Source of the DNA: Paracidovorax oryzae ATCC 19882
Lineage (GTDB): Bacteria; Pseudomonadota; Gammaproteobacteria; Burkholderiales; Burkholderiaceae_C
Direction of reading: 5' to 3'
Assembly: GCF_000687165.1 (NCBI RefSeq)
Contig: NZ_JMKU01000006.1
Location: forward strand, 62,001 to 126,000
DNA length: 64,000 nucleotides
Positions 16,126 through 27,270 of the stretch are shown here, piece after piece (position 1 is the first letter of the stretch; each line of letters opens with the position of its first letter). The notes under the pieces were generated by a model. The model did not search any database. It saw nothing but the letters and a program-made list of their open reading frames with translations, and was not told the DNA's origin. Made by a program: the position numbers and the translations under genes.

Positions 16126-16842
16126 TCAGAAGCTGCGGATGACGGTCACGGCCCAGCGGCCCGGGGTGGCCCCCATGATGTGGCGCTGCGCCCAACGGTC
16201 CGATGCGAGGTAATTCAGTTCGGCGCGCCAGGGGCCGGTGGTCCAGGCGGCGCCCACGCTGCCATACAGGTACTGGCCGTGGGGGCGCACGGCGGAGACC
16301 CCGAGCGAGCCGACCAGGGACAGCCGGGGCGTCAGGGGCCAGCGCGCGCCGGCATCGAGCGCCCAGCGCATGGGAGAGATCTCGTCGCGGGTATGGACAT
16401 AGTGAAAGGCGGACAGGCCGACGGTGAAGACATCCCGGAAGCTGGCGCTCAGCGTGCCCTCCGCGCGGTCGTACAGTCGGAAGAACGCATCCCCGGGGTA
16501 GGCGTAGTACTGCAGCGACGCCTGGTATTGCCAGTCGTTGTCGATCACGCCGTCGTAGGCGCCCCGCACGATGGCACGCGTGGATTGCGACCCATAGGTC
16601 TGCATGCCCAGAGCGGTGGTGACGGACCAGCCGCGGGCGTCGTAGAAGCTGAGCAGGCCCTGGACGATGGGGCGGGGCCGGCCCACGACGATCCCCCGCT
16701 CGACCAGGTCGCTGCTGACGGCCAGTTCGCCGGTGACGTCGCGCGTCTGGGCCATGCCCGCCGCCGGAAGCGCGCAGGCCAGCAGCAGCCAGAAGCGGCA
16801 GGCAGTGGGCGATGTCTGGCGGGAACGCGCATGGCAGGGCAT
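16126..16842 (-). CDS. Predicted outer-membrane beta-barrel protein (TIGR02001-like)
   Basis: A 238-residue protein with a signal peptide (FWLLLACALPAAGMAQ). Alternating amphipathic strands follow, such as DVTGELAVSSDLVERGIVVG, WQYQASLQYYAYPG and RAELNYLASDRW, and the chain ends in a C-terminal Phe as barrel proteins do. The opening 'VSSDLVERGI...PIVQGLLSFYDARG' resembles the TIGR02001 family of unknown function. It precedes the ECF sigma operon and may report on envelope status or be its regulated product. The start at 16842 is the first plausible ATG; another lies downstream. Confidence 0.7.
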   Translation of the reverse strand: MPCHARSRQTSPTACRFWLLLACALPAAGMAQTRDVTGELAVSSDLVERGIVVGRPRPIVQGLLSFYDARGWSVTTALGMQTYGSQSTRAIVRGAYDGVIDNDWQYQASLQYYAYPGDAFFRLYDRAEGTLSASFRDVFTVGLSAFHYVHTRDEISPMRWALDAGARWPLTPRLSLVGSLGVSAVRPHGQYLYGSVGAAWTTGPWRAELNYLASDRWAQRHIMGATPGRWAVTVIRSF

Positions 16843-16993
16843 GCGCGCAGTTTAGAACGGCTTGGAGAGGCCGCCGCCGTGCTGGCGGCTCCCGCGGCAG
16901 CCTCGTGCGGCATGCCTCGGGTCACGCGGCCCCGGAGGTGGCCCCTGGCCGGAAGCGGGCGGCCTGCCCGCTGCCCGGCCATGGGAGTCCGGA

Positions 16994-17905
16994 TTATTGC
17001 GGTCCGAGCTGGTCGATGAGTGCCTTGAGCGCGGCCATCTCGTCGGCCTTGAGGTCGGTGAGCGGCGCGCGCACGGGGCCCGCGTCATGGCCGACGATCT
17101 TCGCGCCGGCCTTCACGATGCTCACCGCGTAACCCGGCATGCGGTTGCGCAGTTCCAGGTAGGGCATGAAGAAGCTGCGCAGCAGGCGGTGCTGCGTGGC
17201 CTGGTCGTCGTTCGCCACCGCGTGGTAGAAGTCCATCGCGGTCTTCGGGATGAAGTTGAACACCGCGGAGGAATACACGGGCGTGCCCAGGGCCTTGTAG
17301 GCCGCCGCATACACCTCGGCCGTGGGCAGGCCGCCCAGGTAGGCGAAGCGGTCGCCCATCTTCATGTAGATGGAGTTCATCAGCTCGATGTCGCCCACGC
17401 CGTCCTTGAAGCCCACGAGGTTGGCGTTGCGCTCGGCCAGGCGAGCGAGCGTCTCGGGCGTGAAACGGCTCTGGCCGCGGTTGTACACGATGACGCCGAA
17501 CTTCACGCTCTTGCAGACGGCCTCGACGTGCGCTGCCAGGCCCTCCTGGCCGGCCTCGGTGAGGTAGTGCGGCAGCAGCAGGATGCCGTGGGCGCCGGCC
17601 TTCTCGGCGGCTTGGGCGCACTGGATGGCGAAGCGCGTGGGGCCGCCGGCACCCGCGATGATCGGCACCTTGCCGCGGCAGGTCTGCACGGCGGTCTCGA
17701 TGATGGCGGGATATTCGTCGGCGGTGAGCGAGAAGAACTCGCCCGTGCCGCCAGCCGCGAAGAGCGCGCTGGCGCCGTAGGGGGCGAGCCATTCGAGGCG
17801 CTCGGCGTAGCCGCGGGGATTGAAGTTGCCTTCGCTGTCGAAGTCCGTCAGCGGGAAGGACAGCAGGCCGGAGCCCATGATGGTCTTGAGTTCTTGAGGT
17901 TGCAT
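16994..17905 (-). CDS. kdgD: 5-dehydro-4-deoxyglucarate dehydratase
   Basis: Dehydrates and decarboxylates 5-dehydro-4-deoxy-D-glucarate to 2-oxoglutarate semialdehyde, a late step of glucarate/galactarate use. It is a 303-residue member of the DHDPS/NAL class I aldolase family. The Schiff-base Lys167 lies in VGFKDGVGD and the helper Tyr141 in [14 protein letters not shown] is the substrate loop. The subsequent semialdehyde dehydrogenase is not in this window. It lies downstream of a Bug protein gene on the same strand, and a FadR-type operator is found in front of that transcript. Confidence 0.93.
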   Translation of the reverse strand: MQPQELKTIMGSGLLSFPLTDFDSEGNFNPRGYAERLEWLAPYGASALFAAGGTGEFFSLTADEYPAIIETAVQTCRGKVPIIAGAGGPTRFAIQCAQAAEKAGAHGILLLPHYLTEAGQEGLAAHVEAVCKSVKFGVIVYNRGQSRFTPETLARLAERNANLVGFKDGVGDIELMNSIYMKMGDRFAYLGGLPTAEVYAAAYKALGTPVYSSAVFNFIPKTAMDFYHAVANDDQATQHRLLRSFFMPYLELRNRMPGYAVSIVKAGAKIVGHDAGPVRAPLTDLKADEMAALKALIDQLGPQ

Positions 17906-17979
17906 GGCGAAAGCCCGGAAAGTGGTTCGGAAAGCGGGTGGGGTGGTGGGGGATCGGGAAATTCCTGCAGGGCCGCGCG

Positions 17980-18954
17980 TCAGTCCAGCCGGATCTGCGC
18001 CGCGGACACGACGCCGGCCCAGCGGGCGCGTTCCTTCTCGAAGAAGCGGTCCTGCTCTGCTGGCGCCATCGTGACCACTTCGGCGCCCTGGCCGGTCAGG
18101 CGCGAGCGGATGTCGGGGGTGCGGATGACGGAAATGAGTGCGGCATGGATGCGCTGGACGACCGCCTCGGGCGTGCCGCGGGGCACCAGCACCCCTTGCC
18201 AGGTGCCCGACTCGAAGCCGGGGACACCCTGCTCGGCGATGGTGGGCACATCGGGCAGCAGGGGCATGCGGGTGCCCTTGGAGAGCCCGAGCACTTTCAA
18301 TTTGCCGCTCTGCACGTGGGGCAGGGTGGCGAGCATGCCGTTCATGAGAACCTGGGTCTGGCCGGCCATGGTGTCCTGGATGGCCGTCACGCCGCCCTTG
18401 TAGGGCACGTACTGCCAGCGCGCTCCGCTGGCGGCCGCGAGGGCCACGCCGGCCAGGTGCGGCGCGCTGCCCGTGGCCGTGACGGCGAAGTTCAGGTCGC
18501 TCGTGCGCGACAGCGCGATCAGCTCCTTCAGGTCCCGGGCCGGCACGGAAGGATGCACCACCAGCATGTGGGGTGAGTAGGCGAGCATCGTCGTGCCGCG
18601 CAGATCCCTGGAAGGATCGAAGGGCAGCTTGGTATAGACCGAGGGGCTGATCGCCAGGGCGCCCACGTCGCACAGCAGCATCGTGTAGCCGTCCGGCGCG
18701 GCCTTGGCCACGAAGTCCGCGCCCAGGTTGCCGTTGGCACCCGGCTTGTTCTCCACCACCACCGGCTGCTTCAGGGCTTCCGAGAGGGGCTGGCTGATGG
18801 CGCGGGCGATGATGTCCGAGCTGCCGCCCGGCGGGTAGGGAACGACGAGGCGCAGCGGCCTGGCGGGCCAGGGCGTCGCGGTCTGCGCAGTGGCTGACGA
18901 GCAGGCGAGGGCCAGGACAGTGGCGTGCAGCAGGGTGCGGCGGGAAAAGGGCAT
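17980..18954 (-). CDS. Bug/TctC-type periplasmic binding protein
   Basis: A 324-residue secreted solute-binding protein (signal [20 protein letters not shown]). Family signatures are [47 protein letters not shown] and [12 protein letters not shown]. Such proteins bind carboxylates for tripartite tricarboxylate transporters, but no TctA/TctB membrane gene is nearby, as is common for Bug proteins in Burkholderiales. Start 18954 has GGAG at the right distance. By context it may bind an aldarate or lactone. It is co-directional with kdgD, with a 74-base gap. Confidence 0.9.
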   Translation of the reverse strand: MPFSRRTLLHATVLALACSSATAQTATPWPARPLRLVVPYPPGGSSDIIARAISQPLSEALKQPVVVENKPGANGNLGADFVAKAAPDGYTMLLCDVGALAISPSVYTKLPFDPSRDLRGTTMLAYSPHMLVVHPSVPARDLKELIALSRTSDLNFAVTATGSAPHLAGVALAAASGARWQYVPYKGGVTAIQDTMAGQTQVLMNGMLATLPHVQSGKLKVLGLSKGTRMPLLPDVPTIAEQGVPGFESGTWQGVLVPRGTPEAVVQRIHAALISVIRTPDIRSRLTGQGAEVVTMAPAEQDRFFEKERARWAGVVSAAQIRLD

Positions 18955-18975
18955 GGTCTCTGTCTCCTGGATTTT

Positions 18976-18995
18976 GTTGTACGTCATCATACAAC
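18976..18995. promoter_or_regulatory. Candidate FadR/GntR operator before the Bug-kdgD transcript
   Basis: GTTGTACGTCATCATACAAC is an inverted repeat with GTTGTA/TACAAC arms. Its left half (TTGTACGTCA) nearly repeats the TTGTACGACAA site in front of the regulator gene. It lies 22-41 bases before the Bug-protein start, where it could block transcription. Confidence 0.6.
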
Positions 18996-19040
18996 TTGAC
19001 TCGCGAAGAAAACAAGGGGGCCCTGCCCATGGGCGTTTCG

Positions 19041-19859
19041 TCACATGGAAGGTGGCGCGGCGGGCTCGGTGTCGGCCTGGCTCTTGGCCGCTTCCTGCGC
19101 GAGGCGCAGGCGTTCACGGCTGTTGGTGAGGTGGATGCGCATGGCCGCGCGCGCGGAGTCGGGGTCCTGCCGCGCGATGGCGGAGTAGATTTCCTCGTGC
19201 TCGCGGTTCACGCGGTCCAGGTATTCGGTGCTGCGCTGCACGCGCAGGGCCGCGATGCGGGTGCGCGGTATCAGCGTGGTGCCGAGGTGGTTCATGATGT
19301 CCGCGAAATACGGGTTGCCCGTGGCTTCCGCGATCTGCAGGTGGAAGCGGAAATCGTGCGCCACGGTGTCTCCCCCGCTGCGGACGTTGCGCTCGAAATC
19401 GTCCAGGGCCTGGGCCATGGCCTGCAGGTGCGCCTCGCTGCGCCGCATGGCGGCCAGGCCCGCGGATTCGGTTTCCAGGCTGATGCGCAGCTCCAGCACG
19501 GCGAGCACGTCGGCCGACGTGCTGAGCTCGGAAGGATCGAGGCGGAAGACGCCGCCTGCCCGCGGCTGCAGCACGAAGGTGCCGATCCCGTGGCGGGTCT
19601 CCACGAGGCCGGCTGCCTGCAGGCGCGAGATCGCCTCGCGCACCACCGTACGGCTGACATCATGCGCGCGCATGATCTCGGATTCCGTGGGCAGCTTGTC
19701 GCCCGGCACCAGGATCCGGTCGCGGATCCTGCCCGAGAAATCCTCCACCACCGCGTGGGCCAGGCCCCGGGCGCGACGCACGGGCGGGGCGGCCGGCACG
19801 GGCCGGTCGGCGGGGGCGGTGAATGAGGGTAATCCCTTTGTCGAGGCGGCCATGGCCAT
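19041..19859 (-). CDS. FadR-subfamily GntR regulator of uronate/aldarate genes
   Basis: A 272-residue repressor. The GntR winged helix (about 40-110) has [20 protein letters not shown] and [20 protein letters not shown]. The FCD ligand domain contains the metal-binding set around [17 protein letters not shown] and [11 protein letters not shown]. Three ATGs are possible (19865, 19859, 19853). Divergent from udh and co-directional with the Bug protein/kdgD genes. TTGTACGACAA lies in the shared intergenic region, consistent with autoregulation and control of udh. Its ligand is probably a uronate or aldarate intermediate (inference). Confidence 0.88.
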   Translation of the reverse strand: MAMAASTKGLPSFTAPADRPVPAAPPVRRARGLAHAVVEDFSGRIRDRILVPGDKLPTESEIMRAHDVSRTVVREAISRLQAAGLVETRHGIGTFVLQPRAGGVFRLDPSELSTSADVLAVLELRISLETESAGLAAMRRSEAHLQAMAQALDDFERNVRSGGDTVAHDFRFHLQIAEATGNPYFADIMNHLGTTLIPRTRIAALRVQRSTEYLDRVNREHEEIYSAIARQDPDSARAAMRIHLTNSRERLRLAQEAAKSQADTEPAAPPSM

Positions 19860-19876
19860 GATCATAATCCCGTCGC

Positions 19877-19889
19877 GTTGTACGACAAC
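19877..19889. promoter_or_regulatory. Candidate FadR/GntR operator between regulator and udh
   Basis: GTTGTACGACAAC has perfect GTTGT/ACAAC arms around ACG and fits the FadR-subfamily TTGT-N3-ACAA pattern. It lies between the divergent regulator and udh, 30 bases before the udh ATG. The related site at 18976-18995 supports one regulator for both transcripts. Confidence 0.62.
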
Positions 19890-19918
19890 ATATGACAAAT
19901 ACCTGTAGAGAAAACGCC

Positions 19919-20731
19919 ATGAGCCAGTCTTCCCGATTCCAACGACTGCTGTTGACCGGTGCCGCCGGTGGCCTGGGGCACGTTTTGCGAGAGCGCGTGC
20001 GGCCTTTTGCGGAGACCGTGCGTCTCTCCGACATCGCGGAGATGGAGCCTGCGCGGGACGGCAGCGAGGAAGTGGTGGTCTGCGACCTGGCCGACAAGGC
20101 GGCCGTGGATGCGCTGGTGGCCGGCTGCGACGCCATCGTTCACCTGGGCGGGGTATCGGTGGAGCGGCCCTTCGAGCAAATCCTCGAGGCCAACATCAAG
20201 GGCGTCTTCCATATCTACGAAGGGGCCCGCCGCCACGGTGTGAAGCGGGTGGTGTTCGCCAGCTCCAACCACGTGATCGGCTTCTACCGGCAGGACGAGC
20301 GCATCGATGCCCTGTCACGCCGCAGGCCCGATGGCTACTACGGCCTCTCGAAGTCGTTCGGGGAGGATATGGCGAGTTTCTATTACGACCGCTATGGCAT
20401 CGAGACGGTGAGCCTGCGCATCGGGTCGTCGTTTCCCGAGCCCCGCGACCGGCGCATGATGAGCACCTGGCTGAGCTATGACGACCTGACGCAACTGGTG
20501 CAGAAGGCGCTGTTCACACCGGACGTGGGCCACACGGTGGTGTATGGCGCTTCGGCCAACCGCGACCTGTGGTGGGACAACCACGCGGCGTCCCATCTCG
20601 GGTATGCGCCCAAGGACAGCTCCGAGCCGTTTCGCGCGAAGGTGGAGGCGCAGCCGGCTCCTGCCGCGGATGATCCCGTGGCTGTTTACCAGGGGGGCGC
20701 TTTCACGGCCCAGGGGCCGTTCGAGGGATGA
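19919..20731 (+). CDS. udh: Uronate dehydrogenase
   Basis: Oxidises D-galacturonate or D-glucuronate with NAD+ to the aldaro-lactone. It is a 270-residue extended-SDR enzyme closely matching the Agrobacterium Udh pattern: LLTGAAGGLG nucleotide loop, IVHLGGVSVERPFEQILEAN, VFASSNHVIG, catalytic Tyr141 and Lys145 in YGLSK, IGSSFPEPRDRRMMSTW and VVYGASANRDLWWDN. The ATG at 19919 is used; an upstream in-frame ATG would overlap the operator. It overlaps the lactonase gene by ATGA, so the two enzymes are translated together. Confidence 0.95.
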   Translation: MSQSSRFQRLLLTGAAGGLGHVLRERVRPFAETVRLSDIAEMEPARDGSEEVVVCDLADKAAVDALVAGCDAIVHLGGVSVERPFEQILEANIKGVFHIYEGARRHGVKRVVFASSNHVIGFYRQDERIDALSRRRPDGYYGLSKSFGEDMASFYYDRYGIETVSLRIGSSFPEPRDRRMMSTWLSYDDLTQLVQKALFTPDVGHTVVYGASANRDLWWDNHAASHLGYAPKDSSEPFRAKVEAQPAPAADDPVAVYQGGAFTAQGPFEG

Positions 20732-21675
20732 GCGGCATGCAGGCCACACCTTCGAACCGGGCCGAGCTGGTGCTGGACGCGCGCTGCGCCACGGGCGAGA
20801 GCCCGGTATGGCGCACGGCGGAAGAATCGCTGTACTGGACCGACATTCCCCGCGCCGTGCTGCACCGCTGGTCGGCGCGCACGGGAACCAGGGCGCAGTG
20901 GACGTCGCCCGAAATGGTGGCCTGCATGGCCGCCTGGGCCGGCCAGCCGGATCGCTGGATCGCCGGCCTGGAGACCGGGCTGTTCGCACTGGACCTTCCG
21001 CAGGCCGGCGGTGCGCTGGCGGCCGCGCGCCTGGCCGGCGTGTCGCATGCGTCGCCCGGAATGCGCTTCAACGACGGCCGGTGCGACCGGCAGGGGCGTT
21101 TCGTTGCGGGCACCATGCTCATGGACATGGCGGCCGCCTCCCCGGTGGGGGCCGTCTTCCGCTTCGGCGGCAGGGAACTGGCTGCGGGCAGCGCCACGGA
21201 CCTGGATCTCGGGCCGTTGATCGTGCCCAACGGCATCGCCTTCAGTCCGGACGGGCGCACGATGTACCTGTCGGATTCGCACCCGCAGGTGCAGAAGATC
21301 TGGGCGTTCGACTACGACACAGACACCGGAACCCCGCACGGCCGCCGCCTGTACGTGGACATGGCGCCGCTGCCGGGGCGCCCGGACGGCGCGGCGATCG
21401 ACGTGGACGGCGGCTACTGGATCTGCGGCAACGACGCCGGCCTGGTGCACCGCTTCACCCCGGACGGCCGGCTGGACCGCTCGCTGGCGGTGCCGGTCAA
21501 AAAGCCGGCGATGTGCGCGTTCGGCGGGCCGCGGCTGGACACGCTCTTCGTCACCTCGATCCGGCCCGGCGCGGAGGCGGACCTGGCGGACCAGCCACTG
21601 GCCGGCGGCGTGTTCGCATTGCATCCGGGCACGCAGGGCCTGCCGGAACCCGAGTTCGATCCCGCTGCGGAGTGA
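20728..21675 (+). CDS. SMP-30/gluconolactonase-type aldarolactonase
   Basis: A 315-residue six-bladed beta-propeller hydrolase that should open the lactone made by Udh. Metal ligands of the family are visible as Glu in GESPVW, Asn in MRFNDGRCD, Asn in [11 protein letters not shown] and Asp in YLSDSHPQ. There is no signal peptide, so it is cytoplasmic. The start codon overlaps the udh stop (ATGA). The direct coupling to Udh supports assignment as the galactaro/glucaro-lactonase rather than a gluconolactonase. Confidence 0.88.
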   Translation: MSGMQATPSNRAELVLDARCATGESPVWRTAEESLYWTDIPRAVLHRWSARTGTRAQWTSPEMVACMAAWAGQPDRWIAGLETGLFALDLPQAGGALAAARLAGVSHASPGMRFNDGRCDRQGRFVAGTMLMDMAAASPVGAVFRFGGRELAAGSATDLDLGPLIVPNGIAFSPDGRTMYLSDSHPQVQKIWAFDYDTDTGTPHGRRLYVDMAPLPGRPDGAAIDVDGGYWICGNDAGLVHRFTPDGRLDRSLAVPVKKPAMCAFGGPRLDTLFVTSIRPGAEADLADQPLAGGVFALHPGTQGLPEPEFDPAAE

Positions 21676-21718
21676 CCCCTTTTTTTCAGCTGACAGACAT
21701 CTCCAAGAGGTAGCAAGC

Positions 21719-22687
21719 ATGAAGTTCATCAAGACCACCCTGGCCGCCGTGGCGGCCTGCCTGACGGCTTTCGCGGCGCAGGCGACGGAGTTCCGCTCCG
21801 CCGACATCCATCCCGACGACTACCCCACCGTGACCGCGGTGAAGTTCATGGGCGAGCGCCTGAAGGCGCTTTCGGGCGGCAAGCATTCCATCAAGGTGTA
21901 CAGCAGCGGCGCCCTGGGCAACGAGAAGGACGCGATCGAGCAGGCGAAGATCGGCGCGCTGCAGATGGTGCGCATCAACATCGGCGCGATGAACAACATC
22001 TGCCCCGAGACCGTGGTGCCGACCATGCCCTTCCTGTTCCGCTCGGTGGAGCATCTGCACAAGGTGCTGGACGGCCCGGTGGGCGAGGAGATCCTGAAGG
22101 CCTGCGAACGCCAGGGCTTCGTGGGCCTGGCCTATTACGACAGCGGCGCGCGATCCATGTTCACGGCCAAGAAGCCGGTGCGAAAGTTCGAGGACATGAA
22201 GGGCATGAAGGTGCGCGTGCAGCAGTCGGACCTGTGGGTGTCCATGCTGGAGGCCATGGGCGCCAACGCCACGCCGATGCCGATGGGCGAGGTGTACACG
22301 GGCCTCAAGACCGGCCTGATCGATGCCGCGGAGAACAACTATCCCACGTACGAAAGCTCGCGCTCTTTCGAGGTGGCCAAGTACTACACCAAGACCGAGC
22401 ATTCCATGGCCCCGGAAATGCTGCTCTTTTCCAAGCGCGCCTGGGACCGCCTCTCGCCGCAGGAGCAGGGCTGGATCCGCCAGGCCGCGAAGGAGTCCGT
22501 GCCCTACATGCGCAAGCAGTGGGCCGAGCGCGAGGTGAAGTCGCTCGCCACCGTGAAGGCCGGCGGCGCGGAGATCATCGAGATCGACAAGGCCCCTTTC
22601 CAGGCCGCGATGAAGCCCGTGTATGACAAGTACATCACCGACGCGAAGCTGAAGGACCTCGTCAAGCGCGTGCAGGACACGCAGTGA
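21719..22687 (+). CDS. TRAP transporter substrate-binding protein, DctP type
   Basis: A 322-residue periplasmic receptor with signal peptide ([21 protein letters not shown]). Family landmarks include [43 protein letters not shown] and the specificity Arg region [32 protein letters not shown] is also present. Related proteins in Polaromonas and similar genera bind glucuronate and galacturonate, and the neighbours here fit that ligand. A terminator-like hairpin between this gene and the DctQ gene would let the receptor be made in excess. Confidence 0.92.
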   Translation: MKFIKTTLAAVAACLTAFAAQATEFRSADIHPDDYPTVTAVKFMGERLKALSGGKHSIKVYSSGALGNEKDAIEQAKIGALQMVRINIGAMNNICPETVVPTMPFLFRSVEHLHKVLDGPVGEEILKACERQGFVGLAYYDSGARSMFTAKKPVRKFEDMKGMKVRVQQSDLWVSMLEAMGANATPMPMGEVYTGLKTGLIDAAENNYPTYESSRSFEVAKYYTKTEHSMAPEMLLFSKRAWDRLSPQEQGWIRQAAKESVPYMRKQWAEREVKSLATVKAGGAEIIEIDKAPFQAAMKPVYDKYITDAKLKDLVKRVQDTQ

Positions 22688-22693
22688 TCCCCC

Positions 22694-22732
22694 ATCCCCG
22701 GGCCGTCTCAACGGAAGCCCGGGGATTTTTTC
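22694..22732 (+). terminator. Intra-operon terminator between DctP and DctQ
   Basis: ATCCCCGGGC (22694-22703) pairs with GCCCGGGGAT (22717-22726) around a 13-base loop and is followed by a T run (22726-22731). The spacing to the DctQ ATG (22746) leaves no room for a new promoter. Partial read-through is therefore expected, giving more binding protein than permease. Confidence 0.8.
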
Positions 22733-22745
22733 ATCTCCCATCAAC

Positions 22746-23234
22746 ATGTACACCCAAATCTGCCGCACGCTCGCGCGTGCCTGCATGTGGCTGGGCATCC
22801 TCGGGCTCGTGGCGGTGATCTGCGCCGTGAGCTGGCAGGTGTTCGGCCGCTATGTCCTCAACAACACGCCCACCTGGGCGGAAAGCCTGGCGCTGCTGCT
22901 GGTGCTCTACGTGACCATGTTCGGCGTTGCCGTGGGCGTGCGGGATGCCGGGCACATCGGGCTCGAATCCTTCCTGGTGCTGGCGCCCGACTGGCTGCGC
23001 CTGAAGATGGAGTACCTGATCCACGTGCTCATCCTGGTGTTCGGCGCCGCCATGGCCTGGAACTGTGCATCGCTCGCCCAGTCGGTGTGGGAATACCGCC
23101 TGCCCACGCTCTTCATCTCCGAAGGCTGGAAATACGTCCCGGCCAGCATCGCCGGCGTGCTCATCGTGCTGTTCTCCATCGAGCACATCATCGCGCTGGC
23201 CCAGGGCCGCGAAGTCGAACCTGCCTGGGGCTGA
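22746..23234 (+). CDS. TRAP transporter small permease, DctQ type
   Basis: A 162-residue inner-membrane protein with four hydrophobic segments ([56 protein letters not shown] and a last one near [16 protein letters not shown]). [18 protein letters not shown] is the DctQ signature. It forms the complex with the DctM gene beginning three bases after its stop. Confidence 0.9.
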   Translation: MYTQICRTLARACMWLGILGLVAVICAVSWQVFGRYVLNNTPTWAESLALLLVLYVTMFGVAVGVRDAGHIGLESFLVLAPDWLRLKMEYLIHVLILVFGAAMAWNCASLAQSVWEYRLPTLFISEGWKYVPASIAGVLIVLFSIEHIIALAQGREVEPAWG

Positions 23235-23237
23235 TCC

Positions 23238-24533
23238 ATGACCGTGCCACTCCTGATCCTGTGCGTGACATTCACGCTGTTCCTGCTGCTGGGCGTGCCG
23301 GTGGCGTTCTCCATCGGCCTGTCGGCCCTGGCCACGCTGGCCTACGAAGGCCTGCCGTTGGAAGTGGGCTTCCAGCAGATGACCTCCGGCATGGGAATCT
23401 TCTCGTTCCTGGCGATCCCGTTCTTCATCTTCGCGGGCGAGCTCATGCTGTATGGCGGCATCGCCGACCGCATCGTCAATTTCGCGCGGGCCCTGGTGGG
23501 CCACGTGCGCGGTGGCCTGGGCATGTCCAACGTCGTGGCCTGCACGCTGTTCGGCGGGGTCTCGGGCTCGCCGGTGGCGGACGTGTCCGCGATGGGCGCG
23601 GTGATGATCCCCATGATGAAGAAAGAGGGCTACCACGCCGACTACGCCGTGAACGTGACGACGCACGCGGCGCTGGTGGGCGCGCTGATGCCCACGAGCC
23701 ACAACCTCATCATCTACTCGCTCGCCGCAGGCGGCAAGGTGTCGATCGCGGCGCTGATCCTGGCGGCACTGATTCCGGCCCTGGTGCTCACGATCAGCAA
23801 CCTTGCGGCGGCCTACCTCGTTGCGGTCAAGCGCGGCTACCCGAAGGGCACGTTCCCCGGCTGGCACATCGTGGCCCGCTCGTTCGCGGCGGCGCTGCCG
23901 GGCCTCTTCATCGTCGTGCTGATCCTCGGGGGCATCCTCTCGGGCATCTTCACGGCGACAGAATCGGCGGCGGTGGCGGTGCTCTATGCGCTGGCGCTCA
24001 CCATCTTCCTCTACCGCACTTTGACGCGGGAGCACTTCATCAAGGCGGCCTCCAAGGCCGTGCGCACCACGGGCGTGATCCTGCTGCTGATCGGCATTTC
24101 CAGCACCTTCGGCTACCTCATCAGCCTCTACGGCGTGGCGGAGCTGACGGGCGAGATGCTGTCCCAGGTGACCAGCACGCCCTGGGTGATCTTCCTGCTG
24201 ATCAACATCATCCTGTTCGTGCTGGGCACCTTCCTGGACATGGCAGCGACCATCCTGCTGTGCACGCCCATCTTCCTGCCGATCGCGCAGCACTACGGCA
24301 TGAGTTCGGTGCAGTTCGGCATCGTGATGCTGATCAACTGCGCGCTGGGCCTGAATACGCCGCCCGTGGGCACGACCCAGTTCGTGGGCTGCGCCATCGG
24401 CGGAGTGTCGGTGGGCACGGTGATGCGGACCATCTGGCCGTTCTACGGCGCGCTGATCTTCGCGCTCGCGCTGGTCACCTTCGTGCCGTCGTTCTCGACC
24501 TGGCTGCCCGGCATGTTCATGGTCGTGCGCTGA
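23238..24533 (+). CDS. TRAP transporter large permease, DctM type
   Basis: A 431-residue sodium-coupled permease with about twelve membrane helices and the DctM signatures [51 protein letters not shown] and [37 protein letters not shown] is another. It completes the three-part transporter with the adjacent DctQ and DctP. The garD gene follows after 14 bases, linking uptake with catabolism in one transcript. Confidence 0.94.
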   Translation: MTVPLLILCVTFTLFLLLGVPVAFSIGLSALATLAYEGLPLEVGFQQMTSGMGIFSFLAIPFFIFAGELMLYGGIADRIVNFARALVGHVRGGLGMSNVVACTLFGGVSGSPVADVSAMGAVMIPMMKKEGYHADYAVNVTTHAALVGALMPTSHNLIIYSLAAGGKVSIAALILAALIPALVLTISNLAAAYLVAVKRGYPKGTFPGWHIVARSFAAALPGLFIVVLILGGILSGIFTATESAAVAVLYALALTIFLYRTLTREHFIKAASKAVRTTGVILLLIGISSTFGYLISLYGVAELTGEMLSQVTSTPWVIFLLINIILFVLGTFLDMAATILLCTPIFLPIAQHYGMSSVQFGIVMLINCALGLNTPPVGTTQFVGCAIGGVSVGTVMRTIWPFYGALIFALALVTFVPSFSTWLPGMFMVVR

Positions 24534-24547
24534 GGGAAGGACACAGC

Positions 24548-26104
24548 ATGGCGACGCCCCTGACCATCCGCATGCACGAGGCCGACAACGTCGCCATCGT
24601 GGCCAACGACGGCGGCCTGCCCGCGGGCACGCCGCTGCCCTCGGGCATCACGCTGCGCGAGCACGTGCCGCAGGCCCACAAGGTCGCACTCGCGGACATT
24701 CCCGAAGGCGGTGCCGTGCGCCGCTACAACGTGCCCATCGGCTATGCCATCCGGCCGATCTCGGCCGGCAGCTGGGTGCACGAGAAGCTGCTGCACATGC
24801 CCGACGCGCGCTCGCTCGAAGGTTTGCCCATCGCCACGGTGAAGCCGCCGGCCCTGCCGCCGCTGGAGGGCTACACCTTCGAGGGTTACCGCAATGCCGA
24901 TGGTTCCGTGGGCACGCGCAACATCCTGGCCATCACCGAGACCGTGCAGTGCGTGGCCGGCGTGACCGAATTCGCCGTGCAGCGCATCAAGGCGGAACTG
25001 CTGCCGAAGTACCCGAATGTCGATGACGTGGTGGCCCTGGCCCACACCTACGGCTGCGGCGTGGCCATCGACGCGCCCGACGCGGTGATCCCCATCCGCA
25101 CGCTGCGCAACATCAGCCTCAACCCCAATTTCGGCGGCGAGGTGATGGTCGTCAGCCTGGGCTGCGAGAAGCTCCAGCCCGAGCGCCTGCTGCCGCCCGG
25201 CGCCATCCCGCTGGTGGACGAGCGCACGCTCGAAGAAGCGCCGCTGGACGTGGTCTGCCTGCAGGACGAGGCCCATGTGGGCTTCATGTCCATGGTCGAG
25301 TCGGTGATGCGCCAGGCCGAAAGGCACCTGGAACGCCTGAACCGCCGCCGCCGCGAGACCGTGCCCGCCAGCGAGCTGGTGGTGGGTGTGCAGTGCGGCG
25401 GCAGCGATGCCTTCAGCGGCGTGACCGCCAACCCGGCCGTGGGCTTCTGCACCGACCTGCTGGTGCGCGCCGGGGCCACGGTGATGTTCAGCGAGGTGAC
25501 CGAGGTGCGCGACGGCATCGACCAGCTCACCTCCCGCGCAGCATCGCCCGAGGTGGCCGAAGCCATGATCCGCGAGATGGCCTGGTACGACGCCTACCTG
25601 AGCCAGGGCCGCGTGGACCGCAGTGCCAACACCACGCCAGGCAACAAGAAGGGGGGCCTGTCCAACATCGTCGAGAAGGCGATGGGCTCCATCGTCAAGA
25701 GCGGCAGCGCGCCCATCAGCGGCGTGGTGGCACCCGGCGAGAAGGCGCGGCAGAAGGGGCTGCTCTATGCCGCCACGCCCGCCAGCGACTTCATCTGCGG
25801 CACGCTGCAGGTGGCCGCGGGCATGAACCTGCACGTGTTCACCACCGGCCGGGGAACACCCTATGGCCTGGCCGAAGTGCCGGTCATCAAGGTGGCCACG
25901 CGCAGCGACCTGGCGCGGCGCTGGCACGACCTGATGGACGTGAACGCCGGACGCATCGCCGACGGCGAATCCACCATCGAGGAGATGGGCTGGGAGATGT
26001 TCCGCCTGATGCTGGACGTGGCCAGTGGCCGCAGGAAGACCTGGGCCGAGCACTGGAAGCTCGCCAACTCACTGGTACTGTTCAATCCCGCGCCCGTGAC
26101 CTGA
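24548..26104 (+). CDS. garD: Galactarate dehydratase
   Basis: Dehydrates galactarate to 5-dehydro-4-deoxy-D-glucarate, the substrate of KdgD. The 518-residue product aligns along its length with Escherichia coli GarD (523): an N-terminal SAF-like domain ([29 protein letters not shown]) and linker [17 protein letters not shown]. The catalytic body follows with [47 protein letters not shown] and the end LFNPAPVT. Conserved cysteines for iron binding are present. The match is to GarD rather than altronate dehydratase UxaA. Its position after the TRAP genes supports a galacturonate-galactarate route. Confidence 0.95.
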   Translation: MATPLTIRMHEADNVAIVANDGGLPAGTPLPSGITLREHVPQAHKVALADIPEGGAVRRYNVPIGYAIRPISAGSWVHEKLLHMPDARSLEGLPIATVKPPALPPLEGYTFEGYRNADGSVGTRNILAITETVQCVAGVTEFAVQRIKAELLPKYPNVDDVVALAHTYGCGVAIDAPDAVIPIRTLRNISLNPNFGGEVMVVSLGCEKLQPERLLPPGAIPLVDERTLEEAPLDVVCLQDEAHVGFMSMVESVMRQAERHLERLNRRRRETVPASELVVGVQCGGSDAFSGVTANPAVGFCTDLLVRAGATVMFSEVTEVRDGIDQLTSRAASPEVAEAMIREMAWYDAYLSQGRVDRSANTTPGNKKGGLSNIVEKAMGSIVKSGSAPISGVVAPGEKARQKGLLYAATPASDFICGTLQVAAGMNLHVFTTGRGTPYGLAEVPVIKVATRSDLARRWHDLMDVNAGRIADGESTIEEMGWEMFRLMLDVASGRRKTWAEHWKLANSLVLFNPAPVT

Positions 26105-26150
26105 TTGCCCACGTGGCGCTTTCCATCATCACGAACAGGGAGAGAGAAAC

Positions 26151-27224
<1,074 letters not shown>

Positions 27225-27270
27225 GGCGTCGCGCGGCCCGGAATCTTTTCACAACAAGGAGACAACCACC

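Noticed and set aside
22787-24547. An upstream extension of garD running through the TRAP genes in another frame
   Set aside because: The extension is Arg/Gly/His-rich shadow sequence of dctQ and dctM; the GarD family start lies at 24548.
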